In this document: piece by piece, positions 32,382 through 41,339 of the stretch
Layout of the letters: each line of letters starts with the position of its first letter
How positions within the stretch are numbered: position 1 is the stretch's first letter
Source of the DNA: DASVRZ01 sp038230215
Lineage (GTDB): Bacteria > Verrucomicrobiota > Verrucomicrobiia > Chthoniobacterales > DASVRZ01
Direction: 5' to 3'
Assembly: GCA_038230215.1 (NCBI GenBank)
Contig: JBBRNR010000007.1
Span: 1 to 64,000, forward strand
Length of the DNA: 64,000 bases
The notes under the pieces: generated by a model
What the model was told of the DNA's origin: nothing
What the model saw: only the letters and a program-made list of their open reading frames with translations
The model's database searches: none
Translations under genes and position numbers: made by a program

Positions 32382-33980
32382 ATGTCTCTTCAGGAATACG
32401 CCAAAAAGCGGGATTTTCAGAAGACGGCCGAGCCGGATGCAAGTCTCGCCCCGCCGAAAAAGGGCAGTCACCGATTTGTCATCCAAAAGCACGCTGCAAG
32501 TCGCCTGCATTACGATTTCCGACTGGAAATGAACGGCACCTTGAAATCTTGGGCGGTGCCGAAAGGGTTGCCGTATGCGAAGGGCGAGAAGCATCTGGCG
32601 GTGCATGTGGAGGATCATCCGGTCGCCTACATTGATTTCGAAGGCACGATTCCGAAGGGCCAATATGGCGGCGGAACCGTCATGGTCTGGGACCAGGGAA
32701 CATTCGAATCAATCCTGACCGAGAATCCGGAAAAAGAGCTGGCCGGGGGCAAGTTGCATTTCATTCTCACCGGCCAAAAACTGAAGGGCGAATGGTATCT
32801 TGTTCGTCTGCGCGACGGCGACGAATGGCTCATGATTAAGGGTGGCGAGGACATGAAACCCCTTTCCAGGAAGCTCGACGACACTTCCGTTCTTTCCGGG
32901 AAAAACATGAAGGAACTCTCCCAAGGCGACCGTGTATGGCAGTCCAAGGAAACGTCCACTGCACATGTGCCTGCCAAGAAAAAAGCGGCCAGGGCAGCGA
33001 AGGCCGCGCCGCTGCCGAAGTTTGTCGAGCCGATGAAAGCCCGACTTGCCACCAGCGCACCACACGGCGAATGGGCCTACGAAATTAAGTTCGATGGCTG
33101 GCGCGCGCTCGCGCTGAAAGGCGGCAGCCAGACCCGGCTTTTATCTCGCAACGAAAAAGATATCGGCGCGAAGTTTCCCGAGATCATGGAATCCGTCGCG
33201 GCACTCGGCGCGCAGGACGCGGTGATCGATGGCGAAATCGTGGCGCTGGACGAGAAGGGGCGGTCGTCTTTTCAACTCCTGCAGGCCTACGACATCGGTG
33301 AGGAGCGCCCGCAGATTTTCTATTACGTCTTCGATCTGCTGCAACTCAACGGACACGATCTGCGCGGCTTCCCGCTCTCGAAGCGAAAGGCGGAGCTGGA
33401 AAAACTCATGGTCGATCCATCGGGCGTGATTCGTTTTTCCGCCACACTTGGCACCGACGCCACGCCATTGTTGGAACAGGCGCGGAAGCTCGGACTGGAG
33501 GGTTTGATCGGGAAAAAAGCCGACTCGCTTTACGAAAGTGGCCATCGCAGCGGCGCATGGATCAAGCTCAAACTCGTCCGCGAGCAGGAGTTCATCATTG
33601 GCGGCTACACCGAGCCTTCTGGCACGCGCAAACACTTTGGCGCGCTCCTGGTTGGGTTCCATAAAAATGGAAAACTGACCTACGCGAGTAAGGTTGGAAC
33701 TGGTTTCAGCACAAAGCTCCTCGGTAGTCTGCACAAGACGTTTCAGAAAATCGCGAGTTTGGATTGCCCTTTTGTGAACCTTCCAGAAAAGCGCGCCAGC
33801 AAGTGGGGGCAGACGATCACCGCCTCAGAAATGACGCGCTGCCACTGGATCGAACCGGTGATGGTCTGCCAGATCAAATTCTCCGAATGGACGCGCGATG
33901 AGCATTTGCGCCAGCCTGTTTTTATAGGTCTGCGCGATGACAAAAACGCCAGCGAAGTCATTCGCGAAAAGGCTGACTGA
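32382..33980 (+). CDS. ligD: LigD-type phosphoesterase and ATP-dependent DNA ligase
   Basis: The 532-aa protein has the LigD phosphoesterase domain first (HRFVIQKHAASRLHYDFRLE and FEGTIPKGQYGGGTVMVWDQ). A linker follows, then the ATP-dependent ligase domain with motif I EIKFDGWRAL (nucleophile Lys236) and an OB-fold end. The polymerase domain that completes many LigD proteins is absent and encoded by the next gene. I chose the ATG at 32382; the frame extends upstream inside ku. It seals ends held by Ku. Confidence 0.94.
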   Translation: MSLQEYAKKRDFQKTAEPDASLAPPKKGSHRFVIQKHAASRLHYDFRLEMNGTLKSWAVPKGLPYAKGEKHLAVHVEDHPVAYIDFEGTIPKGQYGGGTVMVWDQGTFESILTENPEKELAGGKLHFILTGQKLKGEWYLVRLRDGDEWLMIKGGEDMKPLSRKLDDTSVLSGKNMKELSQGDRVWQSKETSTAHVPAKKKAARAAKAAPLPKFVEPMKARLATSAPHGEWAYEIKFDGWRALALKGGSQTRLLSRNEKDIGAKFPEIMESVAALGAQDAVIDGEIVALDEKGRSSFQLLQAYDIGEERPQIFYYVFDLLQLNGHDLRGFPLSKRKAELEKLMVDPSGVIRFSATLGTDATPLLEQARKLGLEGLIGKKADSLYESGHRSGAWIKLKLVREQEFIIGGYTEPSGTRKHFGALLVGFHKNGKLTYASKVGTGFSTKLLGSLHKTFQKIASLDCPFVNLPEKRASKWGQTITASEMTRCHWIEPVMVCQIKFSEWTRDEHLRQPVFIGLRDDKNASEVIREKAD

Positions 33981-33983
33981 TTT

Positions 33984-34919
33984 ATGTCCAACAAAGCCAC
34001 ACTCGACATCCACGGACGCAAGGTGGACGTGACTAACCTCGACAAGGTTTTCTACCCGAAGACGGGGTTCACCAAGGGTAACATCATCGACTACTATGTA
34101 AGGATTTCGCCCGTATTGCTGCCGCATTTGAAGAACCGACCAATCAGCCTCAAGCGTTATCCTGATGGAGTGGAGGGCTTCTTTTTCTATGAGAAAAACG
34201 CGCCGAAGGGACGTCCGCCTTGGATCAAAACCACGAAGGTGCCGAAGGACAGTGGCGGCGAGATTAACTACTGCGTAATGAACGATCTGCCCGCGCTGGT
34301 CTGGGCGGCGAACCTTGCCGATCTCGAGTTGCATACCTTTCTGCACAAGGCGCCCGCGCTGCAACGGCCGACTTCCCTTGCATTCGACCTCGACCCGGGT
34401 CCACCTGCAGACATTCTCACATGCAGCCAGGTCGCGCTTTGGCTCCAGTCCATTTTTGACGCCCTCGGAATGGCTAGTTTTCCGAAGACATCGGGTTCCA
34501 AGGGACTGCAAGTTTACGTGCCGTTGAATGGCCCGGTGACCTACGATAAAACGAAGGCGTTCGCACTGAAGATCGCCGAGGTGCTGGAGCAAAAATTCCC
34601 CGACCGCGTCGTTTCCAAGATGCTGAAAAGCCTCCGCACAGGCAAAGTCCTGGTCGATTGGAGCCAGAACGACGACAAAAAAACGACGGTCAATGTTTAC
34701 TCGCTACGCGCAAAGGATCACCCCACCGTTTCAACGCCGGTGGCGTGGGATGAAATTACTGCCGCGCTACGCAAGAAAAACCCCAAGTTTCTAACATTCG
34801 AGTCTGAGCAAGTCATGCAGCGTGTCGCGGAGCAGGGCGACCTGTTTGCGGATGTGCTAACACTCAAACAAAAACTACCGCCGATCACCGCCGTCGCTGA
34901 GGCAGCCAAAACGATCTAA
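33984..34919 (+). CDS. LigD-type primase-polymerase (stand-alone POL domain)
   Basis: This 311-aa protein is the LigD POL domain as a separate gene. The AEP catalytic acidic pair is in SLAFDLDPGPPAD. SGSKGLQVYVPLNG is the nucleotide-binding His/Ser-Lys block, and VLVDWSQNDDKKTTVNVYSL supplies the third acidic residue. The gene starts 3 bp after the ligase stop, so both must be made together. It fills gaps and adds nucleotides at broken ends. Confidence 0.94.
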   Translation: MSNKATLDIHGRKVDVTNLDKVFYPKTGFTKGNIIDYYVRISPVLLPHLKNRPISLKRYPDGVEGFFFYEKNAPKGRPPWIKTTKVPKDSGGEINYCVMNDLPALVWAANLADLELHTFLHKAPALQRPTSLAFDLDPGPPADILTCSQVALWLQSIFDALGMASFPKTSGSKGLQVYVPLNGPVTYDKTKAFALKIAEVLEQKFPDRVVSKMLKSLRTGKVLVDWSQNDDKKTTVNVYSLRAKDHPTVSTPVAWDEITAALRKKNPKFLTFESEQVMQRVAEQGDLFADVLTLKQKLPPITAVAEAAKTI

Positions 34920-34988
34920 CTCCAAGTAAAACTATCTCATCATCGCCTCGGGTAGCTCCGACGGCAGGGTTTCCAGATCCCATTCCAA

Positions 34989-37208
34989 CTAGCCGCGCTT
35001 GCTGACTTTCTGGCCAAATTTTTTCCCCTTGGCTAGTGCTTTGTAGCTGACTGGTTGCCGCTTGGGCTCAATCTTATCGATGCCCGCGCCAGCTTTGAGT
35101 TCCATGATTTGATCGCGCAAGAGCGCCGCCTTTTCGTATTCGAGGCTGGCGCTGGCTTCTTGCATTTCGGTTTCGAGTTCGGTGAGGATTTCACTCAAGT
35201 CGAAGTCGCCGGTCATTTCGCGGAGGCTGGTGCCTTTTTTGTCTTTGCCGCCGCTTTTCAGGATGAGATGGAGCGACTCCTGCACGGCGCGGCGCACGCT
35301 TCTCGGCGTGATACCGTGCTCCGTATTGTAGGCGATCTGCCGGGCACGACGGTATTCGGTGACCTCAATCAACCGCTGCATGGACCCGGTGATCGTATCG
35401 GCAAAAAGGACGACTTCGCCGTTGATGTGACGCGCGGCGCGTCCGGCGGTTTGAATCAGCGAAGTCTGCGAACGGAGATAGCCTTCCTTGTCCGCGTCGA
35501 GGATACAAACCAACGACACTTCGGGCAGGTCGAGGCCTTCGCGGAGAAGGTTGATGCCGACCAAAACATCGAATTCGCCGGCACGCAGGGAGCGAAGAAT
35601 TTCCACCCGCTCGATCGTGTCGATGTCGCTGTGGAGGTAGCGGACCTTGATCCCGAGGTCGCGAAAGTAGTCGGACAAGTCTTCTGCCGTCCGCTTGGTG
35701 AGAGTCGTCACCAACACGCGTTCCTGTTTTTCGATTCGAGTGCGACACAACTCCAGCGTCTCATCGATCTGCGTCTTCAACGGGCGAATCGTGATCTGTG
35801 GATCGAGCAATCCCGTCGGGCGAATAATTTGCTCCACCACGAGCGGCATTCCAGCGGAGTGTGAGTCGAATGTGGACGGCGAAACGGTGCTCGCGCCTTG
35901 AGTGGATTCCACGCGCGGGGCTCCGGCGATGGCAAAGGGAACACTCTCGTCGACGCCGATGCGGTCGCGTTTGTGCGGAACGTAGTCCTTGTTTCCGACC
36001 ACGCTGTTGGTGATCTCAAACTCCGCCGGCGTCGCCGAAATGTAGAGCAATTGCCCCGTGCGCTCCATGAATTCCGGGAAACGCAGCGGGCGGTTATCCA
36101 TCGCGCTGGGTAGACGAAATCCATAATCCACCAGCACCGATTTGCGCGAGCGGTCGCCCTCATACATGCCGCCGATCTGCGGCACAGACGCGTGGCTCTC
36201 ATCTATCACGCAAAGGAAATCGCGCGGAAAAAAGTCGAGCAACGTCCCGGGTCGCGCACCCGGCGGACGCCCACTAAGGTGGCGCGAATAGTTCTCGATC
36301 CCCGAGCAAAAGCCCATTTCCTGAATCATCTCCAAGTCGTATTCGGTCCGCATCTTCAGCCGTTGCGCCTCCAGCAGTTTCCCCTGCGACTCGAACCACG
36401 CGATGCGTTCGTCCAGTTCCTCGCGAATCGTCACCTGCGCCCGCCGCAATTTGTCCGTGGGCGTGACAAATTGCTTCGCCGGAAAAATCGTCAGCTTCTT
36501 CAGCGACTCCGCGACCGTCCCCGTCAGCGGATCGAAACGCGAAATCCGATCAATCTCGTCGCCGAAAAACTCAATCCGAAACGCATCCTCATCCACATTC
36601 GCCGGATGGACCTCCACCACGTCGCCGCGCACGCGAAATTTCCCCCGCGTAAACCCGATGTCGTTGCGCTCGTAAAGCATGTCCACCAGTTTGGCGAGCA
36701 GCCCTTCGCGGGAAATCATTTGACCTACATACAACTGCGAAAGCATCTGCGCGTAATCTTCCGGCGAACCCAAGCCGTAAATGCACGACACACTCGCGAT
36801 CACGATCACATCGCGCCGGGTCAGCAGCGAACTCGTGGTCGAGAGCCGCAACCGCTCGATCTCCTCATTGATCGACGAATCCTTCTCGATGTAGGTATCC
36901 GAGCGCGGGATGTAGGCCTCGGGCTGATAATAATCGAAGTAGGAAACGAAATATTCCACCGCGTTATCCGGGAAAAACTGCTTAAACTCCGAGTAAAGCT
37001 GCGCCGCGAGCGTCTTGTTATGCGACATCACGAGCGTGGGCCGGTCGATGTTGCGAATAATGTTCGCCGCCGTAAACGTCTTGCCCGACCCCGTCACACC
37101 GAGCAAAGTCTGATGGCGGTTCCCCGACGCAATAGACTGCGTCAACTTAGCAATCGCCTGCGCCTGATCCCCCTGCGGCTGGTAATCGGAAGCAAGCTGA
37201 AACGGCAT
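34989..37208 (-). CDS. uvrB: Excinuclease ABC subunit B (UvrB)
   Basis: UvrB is the damage-verifying helicase-like subunit of nucleotide excision repair. Walker A is GVTGSGKTFTAANI, and the beta-hairpin region YFDYYQPEAYIPRSDTYIEK is intact. Helicase motif VI (QTAGRAARHINGEV) and the C-terminal UVR domain (LETEMQEASASLEYEKAALL) are present. I prefer MPFQLASDYQPQGD (ATG 37208) as start. At about 739 aa it is longer than usual. An insertion of roughly 45 residues lies between SVVGNKDYV and VVEQIIRPTGL (about residues 405-450). Confidence 0.95.
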   Translation of the reverse strand: MPFQLASDYQPQGDQAQAIAKLTQSIASGNRHQTLLGVTGSGKTFTAANIIRNIDRPTLVMSHNKTLAAQLYSEFKQFFPDNAVEYFVSYFDYYQPEAYIPRSDTYIEKDSSINEEIERLRLSTTSSLLTRRDVIVIASVSCIYGLGSPEDYAQMLSQLYVGQMISREGLLAKLVDMLYERNDIGFTRGKFRVRGDVVEVHPANVDEDAFRIEFFGDEIDRISRFDPLTGTVAESLKKLTIFPAKQFVTPTDKLRRAQVTIREELDERIAWFESQGKLLEAQRLKMRTEYDLEMIQEMGFCSGIENYSRHLSGRPPGARPGTLLDFFPRDFLCVIDESHASVPQIGGMYEGDRSRKSVLVDYGFRLPSAMDNRPLRFPEFMERTGQLLYISATPAEFEITNSVVGNKDYVPHKRDRIGVDESVPFAIAGAPRVESTQGASTVSPSTFDSHSAGMPLVVEQIIRPTGLLDPQITIRPLKTQIDETLELCRTRIEKQERVLVTTLTKRTAEDLSDYFRDLGIKVRYLHSDIDTIERVEILRSLRAGEFDVLVGINLLREGLDLPEVSLVCILDADKEGYLRSQTSLIQTAGRAARHINGEVVLFADTITGSMQRLIEVTEYRRARQIAYNTEHGITPRSVRRAVQESLHLILKSGGKDKKGTSLREMTGDFDLSEILTELETEMQEASASLEYEKAALLRDQIMELKAGAGIDKIEPKRQPVSYKALAKGKKFGQKVSKRG

Positions 37209-37347
37209 GGCCAGCAAACTAAACCGCGCCTACTCGGACGGCAAGCGGGCGGCCTAAAACAGTCCTCGAAAGCACATTGATCGAGTCGGACGCGAAGGCG
37301 ACGAGCGCATTGCACGTTCTGGTAGGCTTCCTTGCATTCCGGTTAAA

Positions 37348-39993
37348 TTATTTCTTTTGCTCCTGACGCGTGCGGATGCTGTCGAACCAATTACCCAACC
37401 GATCTATTTCGTCCTTCATCTTGGCGGGCGTAGGACCTGGCCGGTTTAGTGCTAACGAGTCGGTATGGCAATAGCTACAGGCGAATCCGTAGCCCTCGTT
37501 AAACAACGTGACGTCTTGATCGGTCAAGATGGTCAGCTTACACAATCCACCTGGATGAACCTTGTTGTTAAATCGTTGCGCCACTGGCGCAACATAGCTT
37601 TCAGCAGCTCGCTCCCAGCCGTCGCGCAGAATTCCGGACATTGCTTTCACCTGGTCGGCCCATTCGTCAAGCTGGCCAGCTGTGTGCAATACCGCAGTTG
37701 CGGTGAATCGATCGTTTAACTTCTTCACTACGTCTGGGACTGCCTTTGCTTTAAACGGCACTCCCGTAACGCAGATTCCAGCACGGTCGTCCGCTCTGTT
37801 TATACTTTGGTAGTGCGGGGCTAAGTGCAGCTTTCGAGCTTCCTCATCAAGCATCATCAAAAAAGGAATATCGTGAGTGAAAACGATTACTTGCCTTCCG
37901 CTAGCGGCCTCCTTCACCAAACGCGACGCCACTAACTCACGGTAATTGTGATCAAGCGATGATACAGGGTCATCGAAGATCACACCCGAGCGGTTATGTG
38001 CCGTGGAAAGCTCCGCAAGAAAGGCGGCGAGTGCGACGCACCGGTGTTCTCCCTCGCTCAAGACACTTCCGACTTTCGCGTTAGGATTGCGAACTAGCGA
38101 CACTCTGAACTTTGTTGCACCGTAGCCACTAGGCACTTGGGTAAGTTCGAGCCGGCGGTCGGAGATGCTCAACACCGTCGTCTCTGCGGCAAACGCATCT
38201 CGAAGCGTATCGGTAACGAGCGTTTTTGATAACTCGGTGACCTTTCGGGTGATTCGGTTAGTATCGGTGTCCTGCATTGCTGATGCGAAAGCGGCAATTT
38301 TCGTCAAGCGCGCAATCTCGGCTTCGACATCACCTTGGATGCTTGCAAGCCAAACACGGTCTTCTAGACCGCGGAGCTCATTCTCTTGCAGCTTTCGTTC
38401 TGCGGGATCAGATGATTTCTGGAACTCTTTAACTTGTTCGCCTAGGCTACTAACGACCTTATTCAATTCCGAGACAATGCTTCCGACTGGCTGTTGAATT
38501 CCCACGAGTGCGGGATCATTTACCACAATTAATTTTCTTCCACGAACACGCGCTTTCGCAAGGGTGCGGGCGGCCCGCCTGGAAAGTGTTGGCTGGTCCA
38601 GCTCATAGTGCAGCATCCGAACGGCCTCAGCGAAAGCTTCCCTAGTGACGCAGCTGAGTTTGATTGTATCCCTCCAATTCTCAACAGAGCAGCGCGCTTC
38701 TTCTACAGCCTGTTGGACTTTTTGCTGAACGAATTGCTCAAACGCGGTCAGTCGAGTCGCTGCCTCTGGCGAGAGGGGCTGCTGACAAAGCACACAAACT
38801 GCATCGTCACTTGTGAAGGGAAATGGGTGATCAGTATATGCCTCCAGAGTCGAAAAGGAACGCGCGGCTTCCCAGAGCGTTTTCCAAACTTCTGAGCCCG
38901 CATGTGGTAATGGTTCTATGTTGAATGCCTCAGTCGCCGCGAACTGCGCAGCCGTTGCTTTGTCCTTCGCGGTCACCAAGAGTTGGTGCAGCTCGTCAGC
39001 CGTGGCGGGAAGCAAAACAGACTCAGAGGCCTCAACAACCCTTACCAATTTCTCCACCCGTTCCTTCAGCGCGTTCAGCTTTCGAATTTCTTTAGTCGGG
39101 TCAGAAGCAAGATCGCGCTTTAACTGTTGAAGTCGCTGCGTTTCGTGATCCGACATCTGGACCAACGAAGTTATCGAGGTCGCGTCCGTCGTGGCCGAGA
39201 GTTTAAGGATAAGTTGGTGAACTGCCGTCCCATCACGAGAAGCGGGCTTCTTCCGAAACGAGGGGACTTGAGCTTCGACGACGCCCTTTGTTGTCTTCAG
39301 CTTGCCGGCAAAGTCGCGAACCAAGTCTGCCAATGACTGGAGCAATTGGAGCGGGACGGGCGTGTATGCTAGATCATTCGGTCCGCCCACGTGAACTGAA
39401 GCGCACTTGGAGTCGAAAACGCTAATATTGGATAGGTCGGGGCTTGCCGCTACTCCATCGTGCCACGAAATTTCCGGCTGAACGATGCCGGACGCCGAAT
39501 ATTTGATTCGTGCTGACGGTTTTCCGCTCGAAGTGGCGTATGCGTTGGTCAGGATGTCTTCTTGATCACGAGCTCGGCACGCACGTTTAAGCACGCGTCC
39601 GTAGCCCGACTTGCCAGCGCCATTGTCACCGTAAATGATTGTCAACCCGTCTTCCGCGAAATTCAGCGTCTGATCGTCGGCAAGTGCGTTGACATTCTTC
39701 GCGTGGCTTATGGATTTCAGCGCAACTACGCCGCCAGTGTTCCAACTCGCGGGAACATGGCTCACGTCAAGTGGTTGGGCCGTCAACGCCGCTTCACCTT
39801 CGTCTAGCAGCCCGTGGATTTGGCGACAGAGAATGTAGGTTTCTTCCAGATCACCTGCCGAGAGTTTTTGATATGCATATAGTCGACGTAACGCATCGCG
39901 TTGCCATGCGCTTACACCCGCCGACCAGACGATAATATCATTAAGCGCGTCGCGGACTGGATCAATAGCGGGTGTGATTACGCCGTTGGTCAT
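37348..39993 (-). CDS. Solitary AAA_13-type ATPase with zinc hook (probable defence protein)
   Basis: The 881-aa protein has an SMC/Rad50-like ABC ATPase split by coiled coil. Walker A is at 122-129 (GDNGAGKS), and a CxxC zinc hook lies at Cys400-Cys403 (CVLCQQPL) within predicted coiled coil. The signature LSEGE is at 644-648, Walker B at 670-675 (VIFDDP), with a D-loop SSLD. The C-terminal part (LRDGWERAAESYVAPVAQRF, then CSYCHTDSLALNRPG) is of the kind seen in RloC-like and other AAA_13 proteins. RloC is an anticodon nuclease that senses DNA damage, so a phage-defence role is plausible. I cannot show the nuclease triad here. Confidence 0.75.
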   Translation of the reverse strand: MTNGVITPAIDPVRDALNDIIVWSAGVSAWQRDALRRLYAYQKLSAGDLEETYILCRQIHGLLDEGEAALTAQPLDVSHVPASWNTGGVVALKSISHAKNVNALADDQTLNFAEDGLTIIYGDNGAGKSGYGRVLKRACRARDQEDILTNAYATSSGKPSARIKYSASGIVQPEISWHDGVAASPDLSNISVFDSKCASVHVGGPNDLAYTPVPLQLLQSLADLVRDFAGKLKTTKGVVEAQVPSFRKKPASRDGTAVHQLILKLSATTDATSITSLVQMSDHETQRLQQLKRDLASDPTKEIRKLNALKERVEKLVRVVEASESVLLPATADELHQLLVTAKDKATAAQFAATEAFNIEPLPHAGSEVWKTLWEAARSFSTLEAYTDHPFPFTSDDAVCVLCQQPLSPEAATRLTAFEQFVQQKVQQAVEEARCSVENWRDTIKLSCVTREAFAEAVRMLHYELDQPTLSRRAARTLAKARVRGRKLIVVNDPALVGIQQPVGSIVSELNKVVSSLGEQVKEFQKSSDPAERKLQENELRGLEDRVWLASIQGDVEAEIARLTKIAAFASAMQDTDTNRITRKVTELSKTLVTDTLRDAFAAETTVLSISDRRLELTQVPSGYGATKFRVSLVRNPNAKVGSVLSEGEHRCVALAAFLAELSTAHNRSGVIFDDPVSSLDHNYRELVASRLVKEAASGRQVIVFTHDIPFLMMLDEEARKLHLAPHYQSINRADDRAGICVTGVPFKAKAVPDVVKKLNDRFTATAVLHTAGQLDEWADQVKAMSGILRDGWERAAESYVAPVAQRFNNKVHPGGLCKLTILTDQDVTLFNEGYGFACSYCHTDSLALNRPGPTPAKMKDEIDRLGNWFDSIRTRQEQKK

Positions 39994-40087
39994 ATAGAAC
40001 TTGATTTATCTATGCGGCGCAAAGGTTAGAACACGGACGCCCATATGTGATTTCCCACACCTGAGTTAGGCGATAGTTGTGAGTCGA

Positions 40088-40786
40088 TCACAGCTTCAGC
40101 TTCGCTAGTTGGCCGTGCTGGCCTTTGAGGGCACCGCGCATGACGCCTTTGCATTCTTTCATCCAGGCGCGGAGGGTGTCGTAGGCGTCGTCGCGGTCTT
40201 TGGTGTCGTCGATGGCGTCGCCGCCGGCCTGGTCGCGTTCGGATTCGTCTTTGTCGAGTTGCGTGACGGCTCCTAACAAGGTGGTGAGGCGGGCCGGGGC
40301 GTAGTTGCGCTTGGTCAATTTGGCGATGTAGGGAGCCTGGCCGCCGTTGGTGTAGCTGGTGGTGGCCATGGTGAGGAAGCGGTCCATGTCTTCGGGGACG
40401 TCGCCGCTGAGGGCGAGGGCGGTGCGGTCGGCGGGGGCCGGGAAGCTGGCGCGGGCGATTTCGCGGAAGACGGCGTAATCGTGGCGGACGGTTTTCTCGC
40501 TGACCTCGAGCTGGTCTTGTTCGCCTTCCTTGTTGCCCATGCCTTGCTGGCGATTTTGCAAGCCGCCTCCGAGTGCGGTCACGTAGCCCTGGCCGATGGC
40601 GAGTTCGGCAGTGTCGTATCCGTGGGTGCTGGCCACGGCACTGAGTGTGGGGTCGCCGCTGAGGGTGGTGAGGAAGGTTTGGCTTTCTCCGGCGTATTTG
40701 GTGATCTTTTTGTTTTGCTTATCGCGTTTGCGTTTGGCAGCGTCGTCGTTGGGTGCAGGCGTGGTGGGATCAGTGGGATTGGACAT
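40088..40786 (-). CDS. Hypothetical helical protein downstream of 21-bp array 3
   Basis: The 232-aa protein begins MSNPTDPTTPAPNDDAAKRK and is helical throughout, without signal peptide. Visible blocks are KITKYAGESQTFLTTLSGDP, then YDTAELAIGQGYVTALGGGL, then VSEKTVRHDYAVFREIARAS. A paired repeat-like segment follows (ARLTTLLGAVTQLDKDESER). I recall similar all-helical short proteins (helix, linker, FREIAR-type helix) in Verrucomicrobiota and Bacteroidota, function unknown. Its start is about 140 bp from the first unit of a near-perfect 21-bp array, like the 236-aa gene at 14568. Confidence 0.7.
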   Translation of the reverse strand: MSNPTDPTTPAPNDDAAKRKRDKQNKKITKYAGESQTFLTTLSGDPTLSAVASTHGYDTAELAIGQGYVTALGGGLQNRQQGMGNKEGEQDQLEVSEKTVRHDYAVFREIARASFPAPADRTALALSGDVPEDMDRFLTMATTSYTNGGQAPYIAKLTKRNYAPARLTTLLGAVTQLDKDESERDQAGGDAIDDTKDRDDAYDTLRAWMKECKGVMRGALKGQHGQLAKLKL

Positions 40787-40927
40787 AATGGTTTAATTTT
40801 CCGGACTGTTTGAGATGGCGAAGTGTGGATATGGGCGGCGTGCTTGCTTCTTTTTTGCGTTGTGAATGTGAAAAATCCCTAAATTATTGATCCAATACAA
40901 TGTTTTTCTGGCCTGGAATGAAAAAAA

Positions 40928-41158
40928 GCACTCCGTCTGGCTAAGGGAGCACTCCGTCTGGCTAAGGAAGCACTCCGTCTGGCTAAGGAAGCACTCCGGC
41001 TGACTAAGGAAGCACTCCGTCTGGCTAAGGAAGGGCTCCGTTTGGTTAAGGAAGCACTCCGTCTGGTTAAGGAAAGGCTCCGGCTGACTAAGGAAGGGCT
41101 CCGTCTGGTTAAGGGTGCACTCCGTCTGGCTAAGGAAGCGCTCCCGCGGGCGAGGTTA
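40928..41158. repeat. 21-bp tandem repeat array 3, near-identical units
   Basis: Eleven units of exactly 21 bp start at 40928 and every 21 bp to 41138. The consensus is GCACTCCGTCTGGCTAAGG plus AA. Variation is limited to a few positions: GCA/GGG/AGG at the start, GTCTGG/GGCTGA in the middle, GCTAAGG/GTTAAGG near the end. There are no spacers, so it is not a CRISPR. The plus-strand register reads A-L-R-L-A-K-E with an L-R-L-x-K core and no stop from 40922 to the TAG/TGA-type end at 41239. Twenty-one base pairs is also two helical turns. Confidence 0.95.
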
Positions 41159-41201
41159 ACGGAGCGGTTGGATCACGATTTCCTGTCGTGCAGGGATGGG
41201 G

Positions 41202-41285
41202 TGGTGCTCACGAGAGGACTTGAACCTCCACTCTGTTAGGAATACGATTCTGAGTCGTACGCGTCTGCCATTCCGCCACGTGAGC
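41202..41285 (-). tRNA. tRNA-Leu (CAG)
   Basis: On the minus strand the acceptor arm GCTCACG (from 41285) pairs with CGTGAGC. The anticodon stem-loop TACGA-CTCAGAA-TCGTA gives CAG. A long variable arm follows, as in class II tRNAs. The T-arm reads GGTTCAAGTCC, and ACCA is encoded at 41202-41205. It lies between array 3 and dnaN. Confidence 0.95.
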
Positions 41286-41339
41286 AATTTTGGAATTTTA
41301 CAGATAGTCGAATTCCACGACTTGAAAACCGATTTCTTT

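Noticed and set aside
40928..41158. CRISPR array
   Set aside because: Units are contiguous with no unique spacers and no cas genes are present.
41042..41239. 65-codon plus-strand ORF in array 3 with heptads
   Set aside because: It has no proper start upstream of the array and runs into the tRNA-Leu antisense; the openness follows from repeating a stop-free unit.
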